Shown: in pieces, positions 34,301 to 47,062 of the stretch
How positions within the stretch are numbered: the stretch's first letter is position 1
How the letters are laid out: the number at the start of each line of letters is the position of its first letter
Made by a program: the position numbers and the translations under genes
DNA from: Prinsepia uniflora
Taxonomy: Eukaryota > Streptophyta > Magnoliopsida > Rosales > Rosaceae
DNA: 64,000 nucleotides
Assembly (NCBI GenBank): GCA_032719365.1
Contig: CM064871.1
Location: 57,441,056-57,505,055 of the forward strand
Direction of reading: 5' to 3'
Notes under the pieces: model-generated
Seen by the model: only the letters and a program-made list of their open reading frames with translations
What the model was told of the DNA's origin: nothing
Database searches by the model: none

Positions 34301-37251
34301 TGGCAAAACCGTAATTTTGAGTTAAAAGGAGGGGCTTTGGGATGGTGACACGTGCTAAAGGAGTAGTGGGTTTTGGTTGGTTCCAGTGTGTGCACGGTCC
34401 AAATAATTGGGGTGCAACCGTGTAGTGTTCGTGGGTGTTCTTCGATCCAGGGTGAAACAGAGTGAGGCGGTGAGGAAAATTGAAGGGTGCTCGTGTGTGC
34501 TGATGAGTTGTGAGTGTGTGAGGGTGATCGGAGAGTGAGAGGGAGCTAGTGAGCTTGTTGAGAGGTGCAGCGGGTGTGTGTGTGAGAGCTGTGGGTTACG
34601 GGAAATCCAGAGAAGACAGGGGGGAGGTGAGAGCTTGTGGTGGTGCGGTGGCCGTGTACGGTGCAACTGAGATCATGGTGGTGTCGTGAGGGGTGCGAGG
34701 AGTCGACTAGCCCCAGCGGAGCTCACGACGGCGACGAGAGGCAGGTCATTCCTTATCCTTGTTTCTTTGCTCTGTTTTGTTGACTGAGTTCAGAAGTTAA
34801 GTCGTAAGTTTAGGAGTCGAGTCGAAGAGTCTAGGGAGGTCTAGGGGACTCAGTGGAGGCCTGGGAGTCTTCTGGTTGTGCTGCAGTGACGGGAGGTGCA
34901 CGGTGGCGATTGGCACGACGGAGGGGACTCTGTGTGCTCTGTTTTTGCCGTGAGTTTCAGACGGGAAGTCGAGGACTTAGGGAGTGAGTCGAGGGTTTCT
35001 GTGAGTTGGGTGTGACTCAGTGAGGTCTTAGGAAGAGTTTGGGATAGCCACCGTGACGGGAGGTTACCTGGGTGGCCGGGAAGGAAAACAGGGGCAGAGT
35101 ACGGGTTTTCTTTCGAGCTTGAGTCGACGATATTGGGGTCGTGTCGAGGTACTTGGAGTTGGGGAAAGGGTAGGGTAGGACTGGACGATGCTGTGGGTGA
35201 AGAAAGGAGGTGAAATGGTGGCCGGACGGCGGAGAACAGTTCTCGCCAGTCCGATGTGCAGCACTGGTGCGAACCGGGTTTGCTCGAGGAAGAGGGTGCA
35301 CTGTAGCTGGCGCGTGAGGGCCACGCGCAGCCACTTTGGGCGGCGCGTGGGGGCGCGTGGGGCATTTTCTGGCGAACCTTCCAACATGGTTTTTAGTCTA
35401 AATGTTATGACGAGTCTAACGGAATGAGTTTCGGGTTAATCGGACGTCGAATCGAAGTAGTTTCGCGAGGGTGAAGGCTTAGGGTCTCGGTTTTGTATGT
35501 TTAGGATTCGGGGAATTTTGGGGAAAATTAGGTGAACCTTCGTGGACATGTTAGTGACGTACCTTGGTGGTTATTGACAGGATCGGGATTTCCCGAGGAA
35601 ACCGAGGAACGTGCTGGACGTTCAGGACGCGATTGAGAGCGCGGTACTATGAGTGGACCCCTTTTTTATAACTGAGCATGCATAACTGCTTTTAATTACT
35701 TGTTTTATGGTTTTACATGTGATTTCATGATTGTTTGATTATGTTATAACTGTTTTACATTATTGCACATTTTTCGAGAAATTACGTATTTGGCACGTTT
35801 TACGAGGAAAGCTTGATTTCTGATTATGATGCCATGGTTTTGGGATTTCAAACAATAAATGGTTTTCAATGATTATAAAGGGTTTGTGGAACATGATTTC
35901 GATGATTAAAGGATTTTCGGTTTTGGAAACGGATTTCGAGAATCGAGAGTTGGTTTTCAGATTGAAAAGTGGAAATCCGGATTTGGGTTCGGATTGACGG
36001 TTCGGGATGCTGGAAGGGCTTCGGACTGGTGATTTTGGATTCGGGTTTGGATATGGATTTGGAAAAGGTTTTCCAATGGTTTTGAATTGGATTTGCTAGA
36101 TCTGGTTATTGGGGTTAAAGACTCGGATATATTGATATTTCCCCCGTAGGCCTATTGAGTTTAAAGACTCGGAAGTTTAAAGACTCGGATGTGATTGAGG
36201 CCTGGACTGAGTTTAAAGACTCGGGAGTTTAAAGACTCGGATAGGTCCAGCAGGTTTGATCAGAAAATGATGATTTGACGTTCATGGTTTATGATATGGT
36301 TTTATGATGCATATGCTATGACTTCTATAACTGTTTTATAGTGTTTCTATTTCTTATGATGTTTATGGTGATTGATTCATAACTGTTTCGATAACTGGGT
36401 TATGCATGTGGTTTTCAAAACGGAGGGTAAAACTAGGTTTTCTTATAAAATGGTTTTAGAACTTTCTTTTATTCTGGTCCACTCACACTTTCTGTTTTAA
36501 ATTGCCCTCCAGGTCGTGGAGCTAGCGCGGGGTCTTGACGTCGAGGCAGTGTTTGAGGCATAGAAGTGACGAGAGGGATCCCAGAGTTTTTAAGTTTTCT
36601 TCCGCGTGCGTGTAATTATCATCGGTTTTTATTTCTTTGTAATTCGTACTATGCTCTGTAAAACTTTAACTTCGGGAATTATTGAGTGCTTTCTCCTGCG
36701 TCTGACTGTTTTTGTGTCGGGGTGTCAGACGGGAGTAGGATTTACCTCGGGTTTCGGGGTGAAACCGGGGTGGGTCCTGACAGGAGACCCCTTGTTCTAT
36801 GTTTTGGTATTTCACTGAGAATGGTTTTGGGCTGAGACCCACGGGTGTTGATTTGGGCAGAGTCCCGCATGATTGGTTTTGGGTTGAGTTCCCATGTACT
36901 TGATTTACGGTTTTGGTCCAAGGCCCTAATGATTATGTGAATGTTTGATAAATGGTTTTTGAATGCATGCATATTTTCAGTGAAGGGCATAAATGTCTTT
37001 TTGTGAAATGTTTTTATTAAAATATTTATTTTGTCCACTCACGAATTTTGGTGTTTTGAATGCCCTTCAGGTGGATCGCGAATGCGGGCTGTAGTAGAGA
37101 TTGAGACATCACACTCCTCCTCCAGATCCTAGCGCTCTCTGGTAGTCCTGGTTGGACTAAGGACGGAATTATCCATGATCTGACACTTCGTGTCAGACGG
37201 GAGCAGGTACGTCCCACGTTAATTCCGGGGGATTTAGGACGGGTCATGTAA
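31394..37251 (+). mobile_element. 5' LTR of element B, split by solo LTR A3
   Basis: It starts TATAACGACCCGTCCCG (the expected TG is now TA) and ends at about GGGTCATGTAA. Without A3 and one duplicated GGAGA it is about 2.93 kb, similar to the 3' LTR at 47063-49918 (2.86 kb). It carries a degenerate palindrome at 31737-31770, a GC-rich module near 32360-32415, arms at about 32711 and 37033, an array of GGGCTTGAGGCCCAGTTGGT repeats at 32930-33330 and a terminal hairpin at 37178-37198. Confidence 0.9.
33860..36782 (+). mobile_element. Solo LTR A3 (type A), inside the 5' LTR of B
   Basis: A 2.92-kb LTR starts TGTAACAACCCGTCCTG and ends GGGTGGGTCCTGACA, with a perfect duplication GGAGA at 33855-33859 and 36783-36787. 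The 3' LTR of B preserves the empty site, GGGGGCGGAGACCCC around 49445-49458, which confirms both the boundaries and the duplication. Confidence 0.96.
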
Positions 37252-37254
37252 AGT

Positions 37255-37270
37255 TGGTATCAGAGCTGGT
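37255..37270 (+). other. Primer-binding site of element B
   Basis: TGGTATCAGAGCTGGT, complementary to the 3' end of plant initiator Met-tRNA, lies 3 bp after the 5' LTR. Confidence 0.93.
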
Positions 37271-37968
37271 CTTGCCCTTAGAGTACGCGCAGATCGAGGA
37301 TGTGATGTCTCTACAATCGTAACAGCCCGTCATCAACCTGATAGTTAGGGTATTAGTACAAGGATTCAATGGAATCAGATCCTAGTTAAAGTTTGTTGGC
37401 ACGAGGTGCGATAATTTAGGATTCGATGTCGCGTTCTCCGAGAGTTTGGATCCCGAGTGGGATCAACGTTCGTGTGAATCCAACGACTTAGAGTCGTAGT
37501 GTTACTGGAGATGGGATCCAATGGATCAGTAGAGACCATATGACGACCCAAGAGTCGGGACCGTCGAGTAGTCATGACGGACCTAGATCAGACCAAGAGG
37601 AATCAGTGGAGGTCGGATGTTAGAGTCTTCCATGACAAAAGTGCAAGGATCGGAGATTGTGCTGCTAGGAGCAGTCAGGGGCACGATGACCCTAGTTGAG
37701 ATCGGTTGGAATAGGATTGTTGACCCTATGTAGTATGCGATGCCATATTTCAGTGTGTCGAATCCCAGAGGGATGTCAACTGGCAAGAGATGCCCCGGAG
37801 TGGTTGTCGTGTGGCACGATAGGATGCGATTGCGCACGTAGTGCTTGTGCAGTGTTAGGCACGGAGTATGGCCAAATTCTTGTGGAGGCTAGCGGCTGAG
37901 AGCCGTAGAGTTACGAGAGGATGAGATCCTCACAGTGTAGTTACTGGTTGTTCGGACACCAGTATCGG

Positions 37969-40900
37969 TGTCAGGACCCACCCCTAATCCCCCGGGATTA
38001 AGGGCTAAATCCTGATCCCGTCTAACTTACGCATGACACGAAGCCGAGACTGACGTCCAACCTTCATATGACACGTAAGTCGGACAAGGGATTCTCGATC
38101 GAACCATCCTCAAAGTATCCGAACTTCACAGAGTGCGTTGCAACCACTGTGGATCTCGGGTGTGATGTCTCCATCTCTCTCGACCGACAGCCCGCGCCGC
38201 ATCAACCTGGAGGGTATCGAAAACACGAAAAGACTGTGAGTGGACAAAAATAAAGTTTAAGTTCAAAAACATTTCGTAAAACAATGACATTTATACCCTC
38301 CGTTTCAAAACCAATGCATGCATACTAATTTCATGTCATAAAACCATTCAATATTCCGGTTAAACAAACCATACAAGAAAAAACGAACACAAGTTCCTTT
38401 TTCCAAATCCCGGGCCTCAGCCCAAAACCATTAAAAACCATTTCATCCGGGCCACTGCCCAAAACATCGGGAAACCTTGTTTGAAAACCATATCATATTT
38501 CCATTTACCGAACCTGCTGGATCTATCCGAGTCTTTAAACTCCCGAGTCTTTAAACTCAATCCAGGCCTTAATAATCCGAGTCTTTTACTCCGAGTCTTT
38601 AAACTCAACAGGCCTACGGGGGAAAATATCAATATCCGAGTCTTTAAACTCCCGAGTCTTTAAACTCAATCCGGGTCTTTAAACCCAATCTGGGTCTGTC
38701 CCCCGTCAATCATAATCCGGGTCTTTAAACCCAAAAACCAAAACCAGCAAATCCAATCCAAAAACCATTTGAAAACCATTTCTAAATCCATCTCCAAACC
38801 CGAATCCGAAACCATTGGTCCGAAGCCTTTCCGGCATCCAGAACCGTCATTCTGAATCCAAATCCAGAATCATATCCACCTCATTTCCAGATCCGAGTCC
38901 GCAACCATCATTCCACAAGCCGGCATCCAGAATAACCATTCCGAACCCAAACCCGGAATCCACTTCCAAGTCCCAAATCGAATCCCGAATCGTCATCCGG
39001 AATTCCGATTCCAAAACTCGAAATCACGTTTCTCAAAACCACTTTTTGAACTGGGCCTCAAGCCCGAAAACAATTTTCAAAATCCTTTTACTTTCTTTGA
39101 AATCAAATCGTATTTCAAATCCCGAAATCAAATCATTAAACCAGGTTCAAATTACAAAATCCATCAAAATCTCGTAAAACGTGAAATACCGTCATTTCCT
39201 CGAAAAACTTGCACAAACTGTAAACCATCACAATCATAAATCAAATCATAGAATCAAGTATAGAAAAATATAAAAACATATATGCATGCATCAAGAGTTA
39301 GAAAGCAAAGTCCACTCACAGACCATTTTGGCGTCGCGTCGATACGCGCGCACTTACGCCGTCCCCAGCCATTCAGCTGTCCTCGGCTTTCCCAAACCTG
39401 TCCAAAACCCATACTAAGGTCACTAACTACTTCACAAAATTCCTACTCAAATCCCATAACTTTCCCGAACTTCTAAGCGTACGTTAAACGCGACCTTAGA
39501 CCTTCGATCCCACAGAACTAACCCGAAACAATGTCCGATAGTCGCAAAACCTATCCCAAAAGAATTGTTACAACATCTAGACCAAAAACCTAGTTGGAGG
39601 TTTCCCCAGAAAAGCCACCACACGCCCCCACGCGCCGCCCAAAGTGGCTGCGCGTGGGCCTCGCGCGCCTACACCCAGAGTACTGTTCATCTTATTCTTC
39701 GATGGTCAGCCGGTCTGAACCGGCGTGACCGGTTCTCCATCTTCTGTCCACCATTTTCCTTCCTTCCAAGCCCAGAAGCTTCTTCCTTAACCCAACAATC
39801 TATTCCCCTCAACAAAACACATCAATTCTACCCCTAACCCATCGTCCCCAAGCTCGAATAAAAACTGCCCGAAACCTCTGTTTCGGTTCCCGGCCAACCA
39901 AGCAATCCCCCATCACGGCTTCGACCTTAAATGACTCCTAGGGACCTACTGACTCTCACAACACTCACGGAATCCCTCGACTCAGCCCCAAAAGCCACGA
40001 CTATCGATTTGAATAAAACGGGAAAAACAGAGCATCAAAAGGATTGGGGAAATTACCTGCGCTCAGGCCGCCGTCATGAGCTTCACCGTGCCTACGCGGC
40101 TCCCCAAGTCCTCCTCCGTCCTCTGGACACCACCACCAGCCTCGATTGATCGATCACACAACAACACCACCTCCAAACTCCCTCGACACCTCTCAGTTTC
40201 CTCTGAAAACTCACACCCTCCCCACACACAACCACTCAACTCTCAATCCTCTCAGCCCAGTCCTTGCACTCTCAGTCTCCTCTGGACACACTCTCACACC
40301 CAAGAACTCACACACTCACTGTAATTTGATCGATTCCTCCCTCAATTCTCACTCTCTGTTTTCCCTCTTCGAACACGAAAGTGTGTAGAAACCACTAGAC
40401 CACAGCCACCTGTCACAATGCCATGGCCCAAATACAAAATATCCAATCTCCACTGTACACTTGTCCTCATATTATTTGCACACTTCCCAATGCACCAAAA
40501 AGACCAAACTGCCCCTCTTCTTCAATTTTACGGTTTTACCCCTCACGTTCTAGACCCGTATCTCACTCGTCCAATGTCCGATTAACGCATGCCGCCTGTC
40601 ATTGAACTCAGGACGACGAGATCTACCTAACGATCCTGGGTCTACGTGTAAAAACCCTGTCGTGCAAAAGGTCAACTTTCCCCCCCATATTTTAACCAAT
40701 TTACGGTAATGCCCTCGACCTTCCGAACATCATAACTTCCTCCTCGGATGTCGGAATCGGGCGTGCCACCTGTCTACGGACTCATGACGTCCCGAACTTC
40801 GTCACGGTCATCGGTCAATGCCCAATTGATCGCCCGAACTAAAAATCAACTTTTTACGCATTCCATGGGCAAAATCGTCATTCTACGCTAACGGACCAAA

Positions 40901-40983
40901 AGTAACCAACGAAACATCGATTAGACTCACTATTCTGTTACTAATCACTTTACTAATCCCTAATCTCGGGACGGGTCGTTACA
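37969..40983 (-). mobile_element. Solo LTR A4 (type A variant)
   Basis: A 3.0-kb minus-strand LTR; in plus coordinates it opens TGTCAGGACCCACCCC and closes GGGACGGGTCGTTACA, with a perfect duplication ATCGG at 37964-37968 and 40984-40988. It has the TTTAAAGACTCGG array (38528-38740), but its 3'-end sequence differs from A1-A3 and matches A5, so A4 and A5 form a subtype. Arms GTGAGTGGAC and GTCCACTCAC lie at about 38236 and 39310. Confidence 0.95.
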
Positions 40984-43571
40984 ATCGGAGTACGACGACT
41001 CTTCGGAGTCAAAAGCGAGGGATCGGTCAGGTTGGTTGTGCTGCAGTGAGCAGCCGGGTTGTGATAACCTTAGTGGATGATCGATTGGACAAGTTACTAG
41101 GAGAGTGGTACTTGTGGACTGGTACCCGAAGGGACCGATGGACGAATTTTGCGTTGAGCGCTTAGTACCTCCGGTGAGTTAACAACATGGATTTGGAGTC
41201 TCGATAGTAGAGTGTTTCTGAGATTGGTCTGCACGAGGTTGTGGCAGACGCTATTATTGATGGACGTGATCGAATCTTATCGAGTTGGATGGACTCAGGT
41301 TGCTGTGGCGACTGAGGCGATGAGATTAGCCAGTCGTGACAAGGATACGGAGGTGCGTGAGTGATGCATAGTACGAGCAGTGATTTTTGGATTCGACTCG
41401 GTCACGACCGAGTGCAATTACAGAAGGAGAGGAGCTTTGGGCATTGGCAAGTGTGCCACGCTACCTCTGTGAGGTAACTATGACGAGTAGGATATACTTG
41501 GATGAGTGACAGGTGCCCTAGATATCCTTTGATGGATTACACGAGTGTGAGTTCTGGAGTTGATCCCATAGAGTTGGGACGTGCGAACTAGTATGCTAAC
41601 GGGATAGTAGATGTACCTAGAGTGGCGAGCATGTGAGTTCGGTGGGCACTGAGAGGGACAGAGAGGATCCCGAGTGGCTCAGTGTGAGGCACGTGGAGTA
41701 CTGGTTTAGTGACCAGTTCCCTGATGATACGAGACTCGAGGCACGAGTGTGTGCCCAGGAGTGGTAACGTTAAAGGATGAAATGCCTAAGTGGCGTTCGG
41801 ATGAAAAGGTATCAATGGATGACGTAAGTGACGTCTTATGACGTAGGGGTCGGTTGGTCAGTTATGGTATTATGTAGAGATTGACTGCAGATCACGGTAA
41901 GAGCCTGTTGTGACTCTTCAGTCAAGCAGTACATCAGGTTAAGATGAATTGACATCCTTTTGGATGTGCATAAACGGTAGTCACGGATGCGTGGATGGTG
42001 TCCAGTTGAGCTTAGAACTTGAGAGTCCGTTGCGGATTGATTTTGGTTGACTACGGTTGACCATACCTCATAAGTTGGGGACTTGGAAATCGTTTGCATA
42101 TAGGACGCGGGGATGCTCGTGTAATGAGTGAGCTCAATAATTGGAAAAGAAGCATGTTTCCAACGTGATTGGAACTTTGGAATCAAGAGAAGTTGTGATT
42201 GAGACGATGAGAAGAGTACTTGGTTCCGCATTGGTGATGGATATTCCGAGGTCACTGAGTATGAGTCTTTAGTAGATAGTGTTGGGTACCGGAGGATGAC
42301 ATAGGATGAACTTTGATGTCATCATATTGGATTCTCCTGGATTCTTCCCTAGGTGAGATAACGAGGAGTGATATGACAACTGAAGGGTTCAAAGAGAGTG
42401 TAAGAACCAAACCCCTAGGCTGTAGGTCAAATTTGAATGATTTGACAAGTAGATGGTGCTTAACGTCACGAGTGAGTGTCCGAGGTAGTGGATTCACGGT
42501 AGATCGAGATGAGTTAGATCGAGTCGTGTAGTGACAATCATGATGATCGGGGTGACTGAGATGATGGTGGCGATCGTGAGTTGAGTAGACCGAGGTCAGG
42601 TCATCATTGAGGAAAATCATGCTGCCGATTATGCCAAGCTAGGAGCAGAGGAGAGTCGTATTGTGAGACTGTGTAAGAATCTCTCGGCAGAGTTAGCGAG
42701 AAGACAAGACAGAAGTTGGATTGAGAGTAGAGGTTGTGATGGATGTTGTTTGGTATATCTCTGGAGTTGGTCAGGTGACCACGAGTACTCCGAGAAGAGG
42801 TTGAGGGCGGTAAGGATTAGTACGTGATTGGACGTAACCGAGTGTAGGACTAGATCATGCCGAGTAGTGCCTATGATGCGGGTGCACCGGTGTGTTGTGG
42901 ATGTTGGACGATGGGATTGACCACGGTCAATCGATAGGTCTGGTTGAGAGTTCCTGAGAGTATACATGTGTGTCCAGTGGATAGAGTTCTAGATGGACAT
43001 GAGATGGTGATCGGACGAGGTCCGATGTTGATTGTATAGTGAGCACTATGGTCGGATGTGTTCCGACATAGTGATGAGTTACTGGACGTCGAATACTGTG
43101 TGCTCGAGCAAGTGGACTATGAGGGTTCAGAAATATTGAGAGCCGAGATCTCAGGACCATGTGGGCCAGAAGAACCCTAGAGATTTTCTATAATGTTAAC
43201 CTCTACTGAGACAAGTATTCGATTGAGGTCCAGATACACCCAGGATGGGTGATGGGTCGAATGCGTTGTGACGGAATACGTGATACGACAGTTTGGACGT
43301 GAGATGAGTTGAGATCTCAGCGTAGGTCATGGAATGACACGAGATACGATATGAGGACTCGAGAGTGAGTTGAGTTCAGAATAGCGCAGCGAAAGCGCAA
43401 TGGAGTCGGGCTACGCCAGCTGGTCACGATGGTTGTTGCATATCGTGGTCGTGGAGTTACTAGGTATCCAATTGCGTTCGGGGTGGTACAGATTGTCGCG
43501 ACTCTCACTGGAGTTAGCAAGAATCACTGAGGAAGTCGGTACAAGTACGAGGAAACGTGAGTGGGCTGATG

Positions 43572-46500
43572 TGTCAGGACCCACCCCTAATCCCCCGGGA
43601 TTAAGGGCTAAATCCCGACCCCGTCTAACTTACGCATGACACGTAGGCTAAATGGACGTCCAACCTACATGTGACACGTAAGTCGGACAAGGGATTTTCG
43701 ATCCGATCGTCCAATAACTTCCGAACTTTCCAGAGTGCGCAGAGCCTACTGTGGAACGTACGTGTGATGTCTCCGTCTCTCTCGATCAACAGCCCGTGCC
43801 GCAAAAACCTGGAGAGTATCGAAAACACGAAAAGACTGTGAGTGGACAAAAATAAAGTTTTAAGTTCAAAAACAGTTAACAGAAAACACAATTACATTTA
43901 TACCCTCCGTTTCAAAAACCAATGCATGCATATCAAATTCATGTCATAAAACCACGTATGAAACCAAACACATTTTCCTTTTTCTCAAATCAAGGGCCTC
44001 AACCCAAAGTCATCGAAAACCATTCATCCGAGCCACTGCCCAAAACATCATCATCAAGTCTCAGTGAAATCCAAAACACATTTAAAGTCACATTCTCATC
44101 CATCGAACCTGCTAGATATATCCAAGTCTTTAAACTCCCGAGTCTTTAAACTCAATCCAGGCCTCAATAATCCGAGTCTTTAAACTCCGAGTCTTTAAAC
44201 TCAACAGGCCTACGGGGGAAATATCAATATATCCGAGCCTTTAAACTCCGAGTCTTTAAACTCAATCCGGGTCTTTAAACCCAATCCGGGCCCGTCCCTC
44301 ATCAATCACAATATCCGGGTCTTTAAACCCAATAACCAGATCTAGCAAATCCAATCACAACCATTCGAAAACCATTTCTAAATCCATATCCAAACCCGAA
44401 TCCGAAACCACTGGTCTGAAGCCCTTCCGGCATCCAGAACCGTCATTCCGAATCCAAATCCAGAATCATATCCACCTCATTTCCAGATCCGAGTCCGCAA
44501 CCATCATTCCGTAAGCCGGCATCTGGAATAACCATTCCGAACCCAAACCCAAAAATTCACTGTTCAAGTCCTGAATCGAATCCCGAATCGTCATCCTGAA
44601 TTCCGATTCAAAAACCCGAAATCACGTTTCTTAAAACCACTTTTCTGAACTGGGCTTCAAGCTCGAAAACCACTTTCCAAAATCCTTTTACTTTCTTTGA
44701 AATCCAATCGTATTTCAAATCCCAAAATCAAGTCATTAAAACCAGGCTCAAATCACAATATTCGTCAAATCCCGTAAAACGTGAAATACCGTCATTTCCT
44801 CGAAAAACGTGCAAAATTGTAAACCATCACAATCATAAATCAAATCATAGAATCATGTATAGAAAACATATAAAAACATATAAGCATGCATCAAGAGTTA
44901 GAAATTAAAGTCCACTCACAGACCATTTCGACATGCCTCGATAAGCGCGCACTTACGCCGTCTCAGGCCATTCCGTTATCTTCGGCTTTCCCGAACCTGT
45001 CCAAAGCCCACAACGAGATTACTAACTACTTCACAAAAGTCCTACTCAAGTCCCATAATTTTTCCCGAACTTAAAACGTAACTAAACGGAACCCTAAACC
45101 TTCGACCACTTAGAACTAACCCGAGACGACATCTGATTAACCCGAAACCTATCCCAATAGATTCGTTATAACATTTAGACTCAAAAACCTGTTGGAAAGT
45201 TCCTCAAATTCCTCCCCACGCTCCATCATGCTCCGCCCAAAGTGGCTGCGCGTGGGCTTCACGCGCCTGCTATAGTGTCATCGTCAACCTCTGTCCAGCG
45301 GTTCGAACCGGGCTGGCTGACCCGAACCGGTGTGACCGGTTCTCCCTCATTTCCTGTTCAAATCCAGTCCTTTCAATCCCATTCATTTCGTCCCTTTCCC
45401 AGCAACCATTTCCAATCCTAAAATCTACAAATCGCAGCCCCTAAGTCGTCGTCCTCAAGCTCGAATCAACTATTTCGGTTCCCGGTCAACCAGGCCATCC
45501 CCCATCACGGCTTCAACCTTAGACAACTCCTAAGGACCTACTGAGTCTCACAGTACTCACAAAATCCCTCGACTCAGCCCCAAAAGCCACGAATTTTGAA
45601 TTGAGTGAAACGGGAAAAACAGAGCACACAAAGAAAATCTAAGGGGTTACCTTCTTATCGACAGCCACTGTGCTTGCCGCCTCGTCCTACAACGTTCACA
45701 GAGTCACCCTAGCCTCATCCTCAACTGTTCTTGGATCAAAACACTGCAAGACCACCAGCAATTCCCTCGACACCTCTCTGTTTCCCTGAAACTCCAACTT
45801 CACACCCCCAGCAATTCCTTGCACGATTTCCACTCTCAATCCAGTCACCAGCTCCCTCATTCTCTCTGTCACTCTCACCAATTCACAAAGCCTCACACAC
45901 ACTCACTGAATCGATCAAGAACCCTCGATTTTTCCTCTTTCTGTTTACTGTGAAAAATGCCCAAATGCACAGTTTGAAATCAAACAAAGTGTAGCCGTGT
46001 CTAACAAAACTCACTAGAACCCTCTAGGTGTCCCCCACGTGTCCATCATCCTATGGACATCAACATAAATATCCAATCCCACAAACCCACTTGGGCCTTA
46101 TCTGATTGGCCCTAAGGTGAAAAGACCAAAATGCCCCTAGGTTCAAAATTACCATTTTGCCCTTCAACTTTTCAGACCCATAACTAATCCGTCCGACGTC
46201 CGATGACAGCGTGCCGCCTGTTGTTCTACTCAGGACGATGAGATCTACCTAACGGTCCTCGGTCTACGTGTAAAAACCTTGTCGTGAAAAACGTCAACTT
46301 TTTCCCCCTATTTTAACCAAATTACGATAATGCCCTCAACCTTCCGAACATCATAACTTCCTCCTCGGATGTCGGAATCGGGCGTGCCACCTGTCTATGG
46401 ACTCGTGATGTCCCAAAATACGTCACGGTCATCGGTCAATACCCAATTGACCGCCCGAACTCAAAGTCAACATTTTGCCCATTTCAGGGGCAAAATCATC

Positions 46501-46604
46501 ATTTTGGGCTAACGGTCCAAAAGTAACCCACTACTTACCAGTTAACTTAGCTAATCCGTTACTAATTACTTCGCTAATCCCGACTCCCGGGACAGGTCTT
46601 TACA
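43572..46604 (-). mobile_element. Solo LTR A5 (type A variant)
   Basis: A 3.03-kb minus-strand LTR; in plus coordinates it opens TGTCAGGACCCACCCC and closes CCCGGGACAGGTCTTTACA, with a perfect duplication TGATG at 43567-43571 and 46605-46609. It is closely similar to A4 throughout, including the array (44126-44340) and the GC-rich module near 45215-45275. Confidence 0.95.
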
Positions 46605-47048
46605 TGATGCGAGTATCGAGGTTGATTAAACCTGCGACATAGGTTTGAGGATGACCTGCGAGATGGGATTCATGCCTTTTTTATGGCGGGATCTAGAGTA
46701 TGTTGTCGGATTGGATGCTGAATAGGATATCAGCTACGGTTGTAGGATAAGAAAGGTCGTCAGGGTGAAAAGCTGATTGGACGACAACTTGGTCGGCGTG
46801 ACCTAGCGGAGTGAGATACAGGTGAGGTCGACGAGTGTCGATGTCTCGAGTGAGACGTACGAGCTGATGAGTAGTTTGCAAAAATAAGTTGAAGCTTTGG
46901 AGGCCCTGGTGACCTCGAGTACCGACGAGTACAACATTTGTGACGAACGTGCACGTGTACGCGGGAATACCCGAGTCGATGGACATGGTTGGATTCCACA
47001 GTTTGGTTGTGGAATATGGTCGGTTTGAATTTTGAGGACGAAATTCAT

Positions 47049-47062
47049 GAAGGGGGGGAGAT
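47049..47062 (+). other. Polypurine tract of element B
   Basis: GAAGGGGGGGAGAT immediately precedes the 3' LTR start TGTAAAG, the expected position for plus-strand priming. Confidence 0.92.

Larger units (their letters stand above)
37271..47048 (+). mobile_element. Internal region of element B with two nested solo LTRs
   Basis: True B sequence comprises 37271-37968, 40984-43571 and 46605-47048. All frames have frequent stops and I find no retroviral-type protein motif except the NFEDEIHEGG-like string at 47028-47057. Parts resemble the internal region of element C in reverse complement (for example 42150-42260 against 4244-4380), so this is a conserved non-coding interior, not random filler. 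Antisense frames on the minus strand (for example 41836-42255 and 42252-42620) are rejected as genes. Confidence 0.8.

Noticed and set aside
41836..42620. Minus-strand frames of 139 and 122 codons in element B
   Set aside because: Antisense to the element, no protein motif; the homologous region in element C has different stops.
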